Source of the DNA: Setoptus koraiensis
Lineage: Eukaryota; Arthropoda
DNA: 64,000 nucleotides
Assembly (NCBI GenBank): GCA_048013815.1
Contig: CM106586.1
Location: 13,206,001-13,270,000, forward strand
Direction: 5' to 3'
This document shows, in pieces, positions 19,080 to 31,865 of the stretch. The translations under genes were made by a program, and so were the position numbers. Every line of letters begins with the position of its first letter. Within the stretch, counting starts at the first letter, position 1. Below the pieces are notes generated by a model. The model did no database searches. It saw nothing but the letters and a program-made list of their open reading frames with translations, and had not been told where the DNA came from.

Positions 19080-22000
19080 AATATCAATGATACTGATGAT
19101 AATAACAATAATATTGATAATAATATTAATAATTGTGATAATATGTTAGTAATAGTGTAAATTGGATAATATGAGTCAGCATTCAATCACTAAATGTGTC
19201 AACGTACATGGACGTTCGTCAGTCGGACCATAGCATAGTCTCTATGTTGCTTAGTAATATTAAAACAGTTTTTTGTCAATTAACAAATAATAATATAGTT
19301 TTCAATTAGATCAAACAGTATTGCCTAGGTTCCGTGGAATGTCCTGGTTTGCTTTAAAGTCGGTCCCCAATACAAGATCGAGATTGACCTCAACAGGTAG
19401 CTAAGCTAGTTACATACAAGAATTGATGAGCCAATCATAGTGTGTTGAGCGTAGATTTGTACGGTTTTTAATGTATTTTTGAGCAATGGTACCGCCAATG
19501 TGATTGATGAACACACAATTACAAGAATACAATGGTATTCAATCTGTAATATTTTTGGAAATATTCTATGAGCTTCTATAGTATTAGTACGGTAGTACTA
19601 TTAACATTATTGATAATAATTCTTGTTGAAGCAGTGGCAAGATGATAATAATAAAGAGTGACTATGTAACAGCAGTGGCACTCGGTGACGAATAATAGAT
19701 AATAATAGGCAGCAACATAAAGTGTGTCTCTATGTGATCCTAAATGGTGATAATCTCTAGGCCAATGGTAATGATAATAAAATTACTACTAACAATACAG
19801 TATTAATAACAAGTGCACAACGTTGTTATTGCTATAGTGGCTCCTTTAGTTTTTGTTCGCTTGATTGACTTGTTGCATTATTATTAAATCAATTGTGACA
19901 ATTCTTTTTCTTTCAATTCGTTTCAATTGTGTTTACGCGATTAACAGCCTTACCCAAAACGATTAGTATGTGTTGTGTGTAGTGGTTCCATTAGATTAGA
20001 TGTAGCGTTGAACTAGCACTAACGTTGTTGTGACAACTTGATAAAATTCGCCAACAACAGCAACGAAAAAAGGCTTGCTGTTATGATTATGACTGGTAGC
20101 AAAATTGATGATATTGGTCGTTTATATTTGTTGTTGTTGTTATTATTATAAATATTAGTGAAAACTGATCCCTACTGGTGACTCGTTCGTCATGAGGCAT
20201 CCCGGCGATTGAAGAAACACTCCGGTGTCGGCCAGCATTTTATAACAAACACAAACGAGCCAACACTTTGTTAGTGGAATATCTCACAACGATTTTATAA
20301 TCAACACAAAACTAACAATGTATACTAATGATAATATGTATGTATATATAAATAGTGTGATATGATTGAGATTTTCAGATTCACGTTGCCAGATTTAATT
20401 ATCAGCCAGACCATTGGCTGCGCTTGTTTTTGATTTTGTTACTGCGCAAACTAGATGAATACTTCACAGGAGCAGCTTGGTTCAACTAAAAGAACCAACA
20501 AAAACAGGCTGACTTACAAATAAACTCAAAAGCTTCGGCTAGGCATTCGAACACACTAGCGCTACGGTGAGTTATCAACAACAACAGGTTGTTGTACGCA
20601 CCTGTTAGTCAGTTTGACTCTGTTTTGCTTACCTTTTTGCACATTTTTCACTTACAAAAATTTGCGCACAATTCAATCTGTGTGCCACTGTGCCACAAAT
20701 ATTTGTAATACTATTATATTATATATAATATAATAAGATATATCATTATTATTATCATTACAGCCGTAGTATCAACCTGACTGACCGGCGCTCGCTTGCC
20801 GATTCCAATGACAAGCGCCTCCGAATGACCAAAGGTGTTCGCACGGATTGTACGCAATCATTCGCGTGAGTTGCGCAACTGTCAACACTGGCCTCCAATC
20901 GGCGGCCCTCACCAGCCAGACACACAGCTGATTGGGAGAGCGCCAAGAATTGTTTAAAGTTTACGGCTTCATCTTGTCAATAGTGTCTACTGGTAAGAGA
21001 TAATCCATTTTCATTCTATTGTATGACTCATCGCGTCCTACGTGACAACACGGGCTACGTGACTGATTATTGGCTAGGTAACAGTGACTCATCTGTTTGC
21101 TCGTGCAAGCCTGCACGTACCAAACTTTACGCGTGTCAAGTCCTTGAGCGAGCGAACCTAACCCACACTTCCTGTCATCTTTGACCCACAACTCTCGGCC
21201 TCTATTGGCCAAAAAGCATTGTATACTGGCCGAAGGGGCCGGGGAATGCCCGAGCTGGGCCGGTTGCTGCAAAAGAACTGGTAGTGAGGGGGGTTTTTAC
21301 CCTTTTTTCTAACTCATCAACTAATACGTGCGAGGCAGTTTTCTACGGGACTATTTCCACTGACGCTCGACGCTTCGAGATTGCCCCAGTCAGCATGAGC
21401 CCCTGCCTTTGTGTCCCGGGTTCTCTCAATGAGCGTCATCGCCATCTAGTCCCTTTGCCTTTTAGCCCATGTTGGCCGTTCTCATTAACTTCTCATTAAT
21501 TAATCATTACTGCAATACTAGCTGAAGAAGTAAAAGTTGCGCGCCTATCTCATCTGATATCACACACACTAATGGTGTTATGTATTATTCAATGGTAGCA
21601 CTGACATCAACTCCATCAATTCTATGAATCAATTGATCGTAGTCGTCGTCGTCTCATTTGAGTTCATTCGACATAGACAAACACAGAACACATATACAAA
21701 CAGGTTTTTCCCAATTTCCCAGCATTTTAACACTGCACAGTGCATGAAGTGTTATCAGCGACAACAACAACAACTACCACAACAGGCTGTTACAATTAAA
21801 GGAGTTTACCATTGTCTCCCGTTATATTAATGGAGTTGTCGTGAAACAGTTTGTATGTCGTTTGAACGACCTGGTTTTCACCAAGAAGCCATTTCTTAGA
21901 ATTCAGAGAATGAGTAAAATAATGATTGATGTAATCAAATAAAAGTGTGTGCCCGTATAAGCGTTCGTTTTTTGGCAGCTGGGCAAATGAAAAGAGACGC

Positions 22001-23676
22001 ACTAATTGTGCAATTCATATCTTGATTGGTTGGACGCAGTGATTTTGTTGGCCACTAAAACTTTCTGCGACCATTTGCGACAGAGGTCGCCGGTATCGTG
22101 TTTGTTGATTGTCCGCCAATCTGGCGACCAAGCAAACGACAATTGTTTGCTGTCTTGCTGATCGATTATGTATTGTGTGTCATGTTTATTAGCCGTCGGC
22201 AATGTTACACCAAAGTTATATGGCATTGTGAGACGCAACAACAGCATTTAGTTGTTGTTGTTGTTGTTGTTTTCATTGCAAACTTTTATCGTTTCAACAA
22301 TGATACGAGAGAAGGAGATGAAAGTTTTGCAGCAAGTCCAACAAGTAAGATTGTAAGGTACGTGCAATTATCCCGTCCATCTATTATAACATGGAGACAA
22401 ATTATCTAATTAGTAACCAATTACCGGTAACAATTAATGTGAAGCTGCCAACGCTAACAAGCCACAACGAGCTTGTGAGCTTGCCAGCGAACAAGAGGCG
22501 AAGATTGAATGTGTGCCAGTGAGGTTCCCTCAAGTGAGACGATCCGTGGTCTGGCATCGTGTCGCTTGAATATCGTTTTTGTGACAATCCATTGAGATGC
22601 GACATGTGACATGAATAGCGGCGGCGTCATTCATTTATGAGTAGTCGCAGTAGTATGTATGCAGCTCGATCTTGCCAGCTCGGCTTGTTATATCTACTTG
22701 ATCTCAACTCAAGTTGGTAGGTGGTGCGTCGAGCGCGTGGAGATATTACACGCATTGTGAGCGCAGTTGTCGCAGTTCAGCAACGCGCAACGACGTCAGA
22801 CGGATATTTACTATTTGCATGATTCTATTATGAAGAACAAAAAGAGTTATCTAACATTTGTCATGCAACGCCAACGCTGGCAAGAGCCGCCGTGCCAGCG
22901 AGAAAGCGCCGAAGGGAACTCGTTTGCGTCTTGGCGTCTGTCGATACGACTAATTAACGTGACTGCTCGCTTGTGTTCCAAGAATCTCTCGAATGATGGC
23001 GCGACTTGCAACGAACGAAACGCCAGCTCATGACGTTGCAGCACCATTTTATATAACACAATTCATACAAAGATACAAAGATAATTCTCGGCTATTAACG
23101 CATAATGTTGCCAGAGATTTGCCAGAGATGTTGCCACTTGCCGTGTTATACAACCATGAACGCCACCAACAAAGAGAACAGGTTTTCTCATCGACACACT
23201 TGTAAACACACACACACACATATACAGCAATGAAAATCTTACAATACAGCTTGTGATCATGTGCCACAGAGGGCGCCAACATCAGTAAGCTGCTTCTCAA
23301 TTTGCGGGGGCAATTTGTGGTGGCAATTTGTAGTGTCAACTGTCATATTGTTGTTACACTCATTTTAATAATAATTAATAGTAATTATGATAATCAATAA
23401 TCGGATTATTACAATGACACTTTTGTCTGACAAGCTCTTTTGTGAGCCCATTGTCAGCATTCTCTGTGAATGGTGGTCGCCTCATGGCGGCGATGACAAG
23501 TTGCGTCAGTTTTCGAGGATAAGCAAGTGGGCCGACCGACTGCCGCGTGTCCGGGCCCCGACTGACCGATATTCCGAATATTCCGACTGTAAAAAGGGGC
23601 CTCGAGAGTGGCCTGCTCTTGTGTGAAATGTGATAACTTTGTTGTAATTAAATGCAAACTGATTGTAACCAGGGCC
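19080..23676. other. Intergenic region between dorsal and the ETS gene
   Basis: 4.6 kb with no supportable gene. It is AT-rich and full of short ATT/ATA runs (19600-20350, 20700-20760). A TATATAAATAG string near 20343 and GTT runs near 22250 are present. It may hold 5' UTR exons and control DNA of the minus-strand dorsal gene, but none can be delimited from the sequence. Confidence 0.5.
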
Positions 23677-25797
23677 TCAACTGTAACCGTGGGCGGCTGC
23701 CGCCACCGCTGAGTATGCCACAACCGCGGAAACGGGAGCCGGCACGTGGGCGTGGGCGGCCGCGGCCAGTACGGCACTGGTGGCCGAATGGTGGTGGTGA
23801 TGATGATGTCCGGTCACAGACGACAAGTGCTGCTGATGATGATGATGGTGATATAAACTGTTGGCCGCCTGATGATGGTGCCAAGTGTAGGGCGAGGGGG
23901 CCGTTGAGCTGAATAGGGCCGCACTCTGGCTTTGGTTGGCCTGGTTAGACGAGTGATCGGCGGAACTTTGACTCAAGTGGTGGTGCTGCTGTTGTTGTTG
24001 TTGGTGTTGGTTGACGTTTTGATTGTGCTGCTGTTGGTTGTCTTGCTGCTGTTGTTGGTGATGCTGGTGATTCTCGTATACTTGTTGCTGTTGTTGTTGG
24101 CGCTGATCATTTGTGCTGCTGTCCGTATTGTTGTTGGCAGTCATGGAGTTGTTGCTGTTGTTGCTCGTGGTCGCAGATAGGTGCTGCTGCTGTTGTTGTT
24201 GTTGGTGATGATGTGAAATTAACATATCGGTGGAGAACTGGTCATTTGATGCCTGTTGTCCCGCAATCATAGATTGATGTTGCTGCTGCTGTTGTTGACT
24301 TACCGTCGATCTGCCAATGGGAGATTGCTGCTGCTGCTGCTGCTGGTGACATAATGTCAGATTGTCGGCCTGCTGTTGATTGTTGTTACTGTTGTTGTCG
24401 ATGTTTGTTGTGTCGTGAGCCATGTGATGTTGATGCTGTTGTTGTTGCTGCTGTTGCTGTTGTCTCGATTGTCCGTTGTCCAACGAAGTGTTGAAGGCAC
24501 TAACAACGTTAGGCGGCAACGTGCTTATTGCCGACATGCCAACAACCGAGCAGCCATTGTTTGTCAAATTAAACAACGATGACGTAATTGCTGCCGACGA
24601 TTGCTGTTGGTGATGCTGGTGCTGTTGGCCCATAGAATTGCCAGTGGCCGCCAGATTGCTGGTGGAACCCGATGACGACAGTGTCGACGACGACGACGAC
24701 GCAGATGAGGAAGCGGAAGAGGTTGCCGGTGTTGTTGTTGCTGCGGAAACTGCACTCACTAAGGCAGCAGACGGATTGTTGTTGCTGTTGTTGTTGCTGT
24801 TGAGGCCCACTAATTGATGGTGGGTCGAGTTATTGGCGTGGCCAGCGCCAATTGAAATGAAATTATTATTATTATTATCTTGGCTACTTTGATTTGAATT
24901 TGCAGATGGATGCTGCTGCTGCTGATAATGTTGTTGCATTGTGTCGAAATTGCTCACCTGAGCAGAATACTGAGCTTGCTGTTGGTGTTGCTGGTGATGC
25001 TGTTGTTGTGGTTGCTGTTGTTGTTGGTGGTGCTGCTGCTGCTGGATATGATGATTCAAATGATGATGGTTCATGTTTAAATGATGGTGATGATGCTGAA
25101 AAGAGTGATGATGATGATCTAAATGGTGATGGTGATTAGACATGCCTAAATGATGATGATCGACGGCCGACGAGCCGCCATGATGGCCCAAATGGTGGCC
25201 GTGGTGCTGCCCGGACGAGCCACCGCCCAGCTGATGATGATGAATAGGTCCGCCAGTCGGCTGGCCGGCGGTGGTAGTGGCACTCGGGCCCCCATTAATA
25301 CTGATAGATATATTGATGCCGGCCGAGGCGCCGCTGCTTGTGCCACCGGTCAGCTCGGACGAGGCGTGTACAACTGCCGCGGCGGTTGTGGCGCCAACTC
25401 CAGTTGCGGTGATGGTGGCGGCGGCCGAGGCGGCCGCAGCGGTAGGGGCCGCACTTCCGTTTTGTGTGTGTGTGTGGTGATGGTGCCCAGTTAGAACAGA
25501 GTGATGATGATGATGACTTTGTTGCTGGTGGTGATGATGATAGGCGGCGGCAACCGCGGCCGCTTGCTGATGAGCGGCCGCCGCAGCCGATGCGGTAAAA
25601 AACTGATTCAAGGGCGCCCTGTGATGATGATGATGAACAGTGGCGGCCGCGGCAACATCGGCCACCGCCGCAATAGACGCCGCGGTGACCTGATGATGAT
25701 GGGCGTGGTGGTGATAGGCGGCCGCGGCCGCTTGGGCATGAGCCTTGGCGTAAGCGCTAGGCTCGTTGGGGGCCGGTTGTGTGGCTTGCGCGAGTCC
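23677..25797 (-). CDS. Ets65A: ERG/FEV-type ETS factor, C-terminal exon
   Basis: The last exon begins after acceptor GAACGACAG (intron ends at 25798) with GLAQATQPAPNEP, which continues the KFDFQ end of the ETS-domain exon as in FEV and fly Ets65A. The remaining 700 residues are mostly low complexity: Ala tracts, very long His runs, Gln runs coded by mixed CAG/CAA, and Ser runs. Near the end, APSPYTWHH recalls the SPYW motif in ERG/FLI C-termini. The stop is TGA at 23677-23679. The tail is much longer than in any ETS factor I know of. The gene symbol is a best guess within the ERG/FEV group. Confidence 0.75.
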   Translation of the reverse strand, partial: GLAQATQPAPNEPSAYAKAHAQAAAAAYHHHAHHHQVTAASIAAVADVAAAATVHHHHHRAPLNQFFTASAAAAAHQQAAAVAAAYHHHHQQQSHHHHHSVLTGHHHHTHTQNGSAAPTAAAASAAATITATGVGATTAAAVVHASSELTGGTSSGASAGINISISINGGPSATTTAGQPTGGPIHHHQLGGGSSGQHHGHHLGHHGGSSAVDHHHLGMSNHHHHLDHHHHSFQHHHHHLNMNHHHLNHHIQQQQHHQQQQQPQQQHHQQHQQQAQYSAQVSNFDTMQQHYQQQQHPSANSNQSSQDNNNNNFISIGAGHANNSTHHQLVGLNSNNNSNNNPSAALVSAVSAATTTPATSSASSSASSSSSTLSSSGSTSNLAATGNSMGQQHQHHQQQSSAAITSSLFNLTNNGCSVVGMSAISTLPPNVVSAFNTSLDNGQSRQQQQQQQQQHQHHMAHDTTNIDNNSNNNQQQADNLTLCHQQQQQQQSPIGRSTVSQQQQQQHQSMIAGQQASNDQFSTDMLISHHHQQQQQQQHLSATTSNNSNNSMTANNNTDSSTNDQRQQQQQQVYENHQHHQQQQQDNQQQHNQNVNQHQQQQQQHHHLSQSSADHSSNQANQSQSAALFSSTAPSPYTWHHHQAANSLYHHHHHQQHLSSVTGHHHHHHHSATSAVLAAAAHAHVPAPVSAVVAYSAVAAAAHGYS

Positions 25798-26304
25798 CTG
25801 TCGTTCCGTTGGGTGGCGTTGCGGGCGGAGCGGCGTTGCGAGTCGGGCCAACGGGGTTGATGGTGAGATTCGGAGTTGATCGGGACAAACGGGTTGCAAT
25901 GATGGATAGAGGGAGCGAGGGAGGCAAATGAGAATTAGCTTGTGCGCGCGATTAGATGTAATCATGATTGTTGATTATTGTTGTGATTGATCATGTTGGC
26001 CGATAGCGGGCCGATCGAGGCACGCTGATTGCGCAACAATCTGCCACAGCGTCGCTTTATAGGGCTGATTGGCGTGATTCATCATTGTTCTAATTCAATT
26101 GGCACACACACATAACGGTCCATACATAACATATAACGGTATATATGTAACGTATAACGGTATACGGCGTTATAGGACGGATTTATGGATAGTAATGAGC
26201 GACGACACCCGCTCGCCATCCTATAGTGACGCAATGGTGTTTCGTGTGCTAAACGCCAGGCGGCCACATTAGTCACAACAAATAGTTGGCATAAAAGGAC
26301 TTAC

Positions 26305-26636
26305 CTGAAAGTCAAACTTGTACGCGTACCGCTTGCCGTGCACCTTTTGCATGATGTTCTTATCATAATAATACCTGAGCGCCCTGCTCAATTTGTCGTA
26401 ATTCATGTTGGGCTTGCTCTTGCGCTCGCCCCAGCGTCTTGCCACCTCGTCCGGATCAATCAGTTTGAATTCGCCGTTTCGTCCCTCCCACAAGATGCAT
26501 CCCGAGTTGCTTGTGTCGGCGAGTAACTCCAATAGAAATTGCCACAATTGTATCTGTCCCGAGCCGGTGCCCGCCAGCCGCTGTTGGCTAACGGCGGCCG
26601 ATTGTATGGAATTTGGTGCGAACAGGCCGCACGAGT
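26305..26636 (-). CDS. Ets65A: ERG/FEV-type ETS factor, DNA-binding exon
   Basis: This exon carries a complete ETS domain: [47 protein letters not shown], and [18 protein letters not shown] with the two DNA-contacting arginines, then [14 protein letters not shown]. The sequence is nearly invariant with vertebrate ERG/FLI1/[23 protein letters not shown] identifies the subfamily. The donor CAG|GTAAGT at 26304 is phase 0. The upstream boundary is an acceptor ATGCTAG at 26637, leaving two bases of a split codon, which fits the phase-1 donor of the 34-kb exon. The ATG-less upstream sequence turns into an ATT repeat, which supports an exon boundary. Confidence 0.93.
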
Positions 26637-26800
26637 CTAGCATATTGCGCAATATAGTGGATAATAATAATAATAATAATATTTAGACGTACACGTGATT
26701 AGATATATTAGATATTTGCATGATTTCGTGCGATGTGGCGCGTGGTGAAAAGGAAAACAAATGGATAAGTGACGCAACTGCAACTCGCGCAGCCAATCTG

Positions 26801-26900
26801 GTCGCTGTGGGCCCGACAGTGTCAAGTCGCTGTTGGGTTGACAGTGTCTCGTCGCTGTTGGGTTGACAGTGTCTAGTCGCTGTTGGGTTGACAGTGTCGG
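26801..26900. repeat. 25-bp tandem repeat, four copies
   Basis: Units start at 26801, 26826, 26851 and 26876 and share GTCGCTGTTGGGTTGACAGT; the first copy is the most diverged. It lies just inside the predicted ETS intron. Confidence 0.9.
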
Positions 26901-27832
26901 GTCAGGGGTCGCCGTCAGTTTATGGGTGAACTCAAACAAAAACTGACACTAGTGCTGCTGGGGTATTATTGTTGGGGTATCACTGCTGGGGTATTATTAG
27001 TTTTTGCTCGTTATCTCGCTCGGTTTTCGGTTGCTTTCTTGGCGCGCACACGCGCGACGCCAAGCATGAATATGTTGCGCAATAATATCCTATGCTAATA
27101 TCCATTGTTGTCACTTGTATATTCAACTGGCGAGTCGTTCGGGCTGGGGGTGGAAATGAACTCACGCACAGCGAAACAGGCAACAGCGACGGGCCCAATG
27201 AGGGGGCCGACACACAGAGCCCAAGCCGAAGCCGATTCTATCATTGAAGCAACGATCTAGCCGCTGGCCGCTGAACAAATAGACAGCACGCGCGCGCCAA
27301 CTATAATACCATACACGCTATACTATATACACATACGGGCACGTGGCTTATGTAATCAAGTTTTATGCGCACTCTCGAGCATTGTGTGATCATATTGTAT
27401 TTAAGCCCGCTATATGCTGCTTGGTGTGCATGCCGTGTGCTATATGGCTCGTGCGGTATATGGCTCGTGCGGTATATGGTGTGCGAGCGGGGCTGGGTGG
27501 GGGTACAAACGAGCGGGCGCCGCATTGGCCCGAACCGGGCCTCGAAGTGGCTTCGAATTAGGCGCTGCACGAGAGCGCGATCAGCGATCACCGTCACCTA
27601 GGGGCGCACCACAACAAGTAAACATTGGTGGCCCAAATTGCTATTTGTTAATATGCCAGCCTATTTGCGCTTTTTTATTAACCTCTCTGGCCTCACTTTC
27701 CACTGCCACTGCGCTTTTTTGGTTTGTTTTTCGGTCGCTATCTCGCTCTTTTCGGCTCTCACTCTCTCGCTAACTGTGGCATGCAGTCTGTGCCAATAGT
27801 AAATAAACACGCGCTCGCACGAGTCGCGCTTA

Positions 27833-27880
27833 GCGCGCCTATATCAAACGTATTACGTAACGTTTGCGATATAGGCGCGC
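27833..27880. other. Near-perfect 48-nt palindromic hairpin
   Basis: GCGCGCCTATATC (27833-27845) pairs with its exact complement at 27868-27880. Next to it AAACGT (27846-27851) pairs with ACGTTT (27860-27865), leaving a 2-nt bulge and an 8-nt loop. That makes 19 base pairs in 48 nt. It lies in the ETS intron, outside any coding frame. Function unknown. Confidence 0.6.
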
Positions 27881-28021
27881 AAATAATAATATCAACGAGT
27901 AGCAACGAGTAGCCAGCATCTCAATCATGGCTCATATAGCAGCCATAACTGTCAGCCAGTATATGAGATTACTGAATAAACTTGACCGTTGGATAACTGT
28001 CAATTGCTGTCGTTGTCGTCG

Positions 28022-28059
<38 letters not shown>

Positions 28060-28392
28060 GCTGCTGCCGTTGGTCAACAGCTCGTGTGTTTGCCCAGCGC
28101 TTGGCACCGCTCGGGTTAGTTACGCTCCAGGGAAATGGAAACAGATAAAAAATACCATCACTGTCTCACTGAGATCAGTTTACCCTGCCAGTGTCTTGCA
28201 TCTAGTTCGCCTTTTCTATCTAATCTTTTGGTGTTTATCCACCGATCGATGCGGTCTTGTATTGGATATTGGACACTGGATAACGGAGAAGAAAACTTCA
28301 ATTTTCGATCACACCACAAAACCCAAAAACCCACACAAACCGGTGAAATTTTTACCTGGTTACAGTGATTTGAACTCTTTGACTCTACTGAC

Positions 28393-28575
28393 CCAAATGC
28401 GAATCGCATGCACATCACAGCGATGACACATGCTCACTTCACTTGCATAAAGAAGAAAAATTCCAACCGGAAGTAAACGTTTACATACATAACACTCGCA
28501 ATTGGGCGGCAATGTTGCGGCACAATTGTTCGGTGGTTTTAATTGTCGCTTCAGTTTTATTTGTTCTGACAATGA
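28393..28575 (-). CDS. Possible exon with a C-x2-C...C-x2-C zinc-finger-like motif
   Basis: After a possible acceptor (GGTGACAG) a 61-codon frame reads CECYVCKRLLP, then 18 residues on CHRCD, ending at a possible donor TGG|GTCAGT. The paired CxxC spacing with an aliphatic LP in between is the shape of small zinc-binding ribbons in larger proteins. There is no ATG and no linked exon could be identified, although a second frame nearby (28350-28160) is also rich in charged residues. It lies inside the predicted ETS intron on the same strand. I do not recognise the family with confidence; it may be a remnant or chance. Confidence 0.2.
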
Positions 28576-29459
28576 CTGTCACCGGCCCTGTATCGATACT
28601 TTGCCAAGTGGATAGTCAATAGCTAATTCAACGGCTGGCTGTTTTGTGAGTGCAAATTGCAAGTGACTTTGTTTGCGTCGAGCGTCAATCGTTGGCCGAC
28701 ATCAATGGTTAGGCACTCATTAGCCTGTGACGATGGCGTAAAATCTATCTATTAGGTGTGTTGCGTAATAACGCAACAAACAGTGAGCTCTCATGTGCAG
28801 GCTAAACAGGTATTTGTACCGTCGTGGACAGGGGCCCCGCTCACAAAAGGTGACAGCCTGCTGTGCAGCACTGTGCCACAGACTCTGTGCCACGGGGCGA
28901 GCCAAATCATTTTTTAGCAAAGCCGGTTGCGCGGATGCAGATGCCTCAGATCCTTCAAGAGGCTCACTCAATGAACGCCATGAAGGCAACAGTGCAGGCG
29001 TTACGCAACGCACTTACGCAACGTGCTGCACTGTTGCAGCGCGTGCTTTTGCGCGTGCTGTTGCGCTGTCGCGTAGTATTGCGCTGTCGTAGTGTGGCCA
29101 TTGTAAAGTCAAGAGGTTGTTCGTGACGAACATTTTAAAATGATATACATGCTGGCATGTTGCAAATAATTTAAAAACAATAACAAATGGCTTGTTTGTT
29201 GCGCAACGTCGTCACGAGCGTACACGTCGAGTCATACCGTTACCGTTATTGTAGTGACTGCACTTGGTGACTGTCACACTGGGGCCCACACTAGACTGCC
29301 GCCACCAGAGACAGAGCGTGGCGGCACTTGTCACGCTGTGTGTCATCTTTCAGTTGACTTGCTTCGGCCTCTCTCGAAACAATCTTGTTTCGCTCTGCTT
29401 CATTCTGGTTCGTTCTGGCGCATTTCGGCGCCTTTGGGCTGCTTGCGCGTCGCCAGAAT

Positions 29460-29514
29460 GAGCCAGAGTGAGCCAGAGCGAGCCAGAGCGAGCCAGAATG
29501 AGCCAAAACGAACC
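29460..29514. repeat. 10-bp tandem repeat GAGCCAGAGY
   Basis: Five and a half units of GAGCCAGAGT/C with exact 10-bp spacing. A partly complementary stretch (CTGGTTCGTTCTGG, about 29405-29418) lies just upstream and could pair with the 3' units. Confidence 0.85.
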
Positions 29515-30591
29515 AGTGGCACAGTGGAGCAAGTTGTGCCACCAGCCGCAATTGCGTCACAATGGCGTCTCATGCGTCACGTCAGAAGCGGGCCCAAATT
29601 TAGGGGCGCGACAATGAGCCGGCGCCGATAGCGCCGCTGATTGTGACAACATTCGCTTCTTTGTTGGGGCCTCAATGGTGACATTCAATTGGTCGTGCTC
29701 GCGTTATTCATCATCGTCGTTTCATTTGCCGGCAGGCGCACACGACACATTCGAGTTGTGCAAATTGGGCACGTATTATCGCCATGCTCATAATTGTAAC
29801 AATCGCGCTCGCGTAATGCTCTTAGCCGTGATTTGGCGCGCTGTCATGATCATTGTTTGTGTCCGATTTGGCCAAATCAACTTGTTTTGCGGCCTCGCGA
29901 GCATTTGTTACACAATTTCGCATTGCATAACAAATGCTCCATTCAGCGGCGACTCGACCCAGCGGCCGGCGGCGGCCCGATCCAGCGGCAACCGCGCTCA
30001 ATGGCGGCCCAACGGAATCAAATTAAATCAAGTTCGCGTCTGTCCATCATTATACTTTCGTATTCGTATCGTCATAAGTGCGCCGTCTGACTCAGTCACT
30101 GCTCACGTAATCACTGCAACTGGCGCCACGCGGGCACCGCCAACGCAATGCCGCCGGTGCCCGCGAGAACGTGTTTGGCATTATTATCTGTCTGATAATA
30201 AGGGCCGCGCGGATAATTCGCGCGCGCCGCATTCAGTTTGTTAATGCGCGGCGCGCGGATTTCAGTTTGTAGTAATTAAGTTGTTGTGCTCTCTGACAGC
30301 CACAATAACTGCAATAAACCGCTCTAACAACTCAAATCCAGTTGCGCCCCACTCACAACAAGCGAGCAAACTCGCCAATAGGGCCAATGATTGCGCCCCC
30401 ACCAGAGCACTTGCTTTTTTACCGGCCCCGAGCCCAAAGTTGCCGGCCCCATGCAAGCTGGCGATGCGGCCCCGCTAATCGCATTAACTCGCCATTTTGG
30501 GGGCCGCTTGCTCGGCGAGCATGTATCGGTTTTGGGGCCGGTGAACAGTGCTCAACGCTATCGCTCGTTTGCGCTCGTCCGCCCGCCATTC

Positions 30592-30645
30592 GACCCAAAA
30601 CCGGCGTCCGACCCAAAACCGGCGTTCGACCCAAAACCGGCATTC
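30592..30645. repeat. 18-bp tandem repeat, three copies
   Basis: GACCCAAAACCGGCGTTC repeated three times with one or two changes, then a decayed fourth copy. Because 18 is a multiple of three, all three frames stay open through it. Confidence 0.9.
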
Positions 30646-31765
30646 GGCCCATATTCGCCGGCGCCGGCATTGCGTCACAACTGGTCGGGCGTATCAATGA
30701 ACGGTCGTGAGACACCAACCGGCAGCAAGCAATACAAAAAGATCCGAATCGTGTCGCGCTCGACATTTGGCGACGCCGACCGGATAAACCGGCCACCGGC
30801 TGCCCGATCGAATCGCCTGATCAAATTGCCTGATCGAATCACCGGCTCGCTGCGAACTCGCCACGGTGCGCAGAGGGGCCCCAACAGCGACAAGCGCAGC
30901 GCGTGGGAGAGACGAGAGCTGGAATTGGCGCCTGAGCGGCAGTCGATTTAATTAACTCGCGCCCGTCCGTCGATGATGCAGGTCAACAACTGCGCGTTGG
31001 TGCTTGCTTGTTGTTGCTGTTGTCGTTGTCGGTTGTTGCTGTCGTTGGTTGTTGCCGTGGCCGGTTGTTGCTGCTGCGACCCTCGAATGCCCGTCGCACC
31101 GGCAAACAAGATGATAATGAATGATTATCTAGCCGGAGCGCGAGGGCGGCGCGTGCGGCACAGCACGACAACAATGCGACACAAACAATTGTCGCCGACA
31201 CATTTGAAACGCTCAACAAACAACGACCGGCAACAACGGGCAACAACCGGCAACAACAAGCACGCGCTTGTTACGTAAACGGGCGAAAATACGCAAATGC
31301 GAGCGGCGCCGTTGCAACGCGTACGCAAATGCCAACTACGCGGCCAAACAACAACAAACAAATGCAAACGCCGGCGTGCAGCCACGCAACTGCCAAATTA
31401 AAGTTTCATTAATAAACAATGAATATCTCGTGTAGCCGTGAGTGTGCGTACGGCTAATATTTTTGTTTGTTAATATTTGTTGGCGGCGCAACAGCGACAC
31501 GCGCTCATTTGACAGGCCGAGGTGCCAACAGTAACAATTTTTGTCACTTTTACACCCACGCGTTTTGTCATTTGTGCGCAAACTGTGCACACTGTGCCGG
31601 TGACCTTTGTCCGGCGGCGCGCTGGCTCGTGTGCCCGCTCGACGAGCAGTGGCCATAAATAAATGATAAATAAATTTATCACGCTGCGCCTGACTCTGCA
31701 CGCCGTATTTATGGAATGGGGCCAGATTTGCGCAAATGAGCACATAGCGCAAAGTGCTCGCATAG

Positions 31766-31865
31766 TGATCATGAATAGTGAGCACTGATCGTGAATAGTG
31801 AGCACTGATCGTGAATAGTGAGCTCTGATCGTGAATAGTGAGCTCTGATCATGAATAGCGAGCAT
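31766..31865. repeat. 20-bp tandem repeat, five copies
   Basis: Units of TGATCGTGAATAGTGAGCAC at 31766, 31786, 31806, 31826 and 31846. Copies differ by A/G at position 6 and by GAGCAC versus GAGCTC. Confidence 0.93.
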
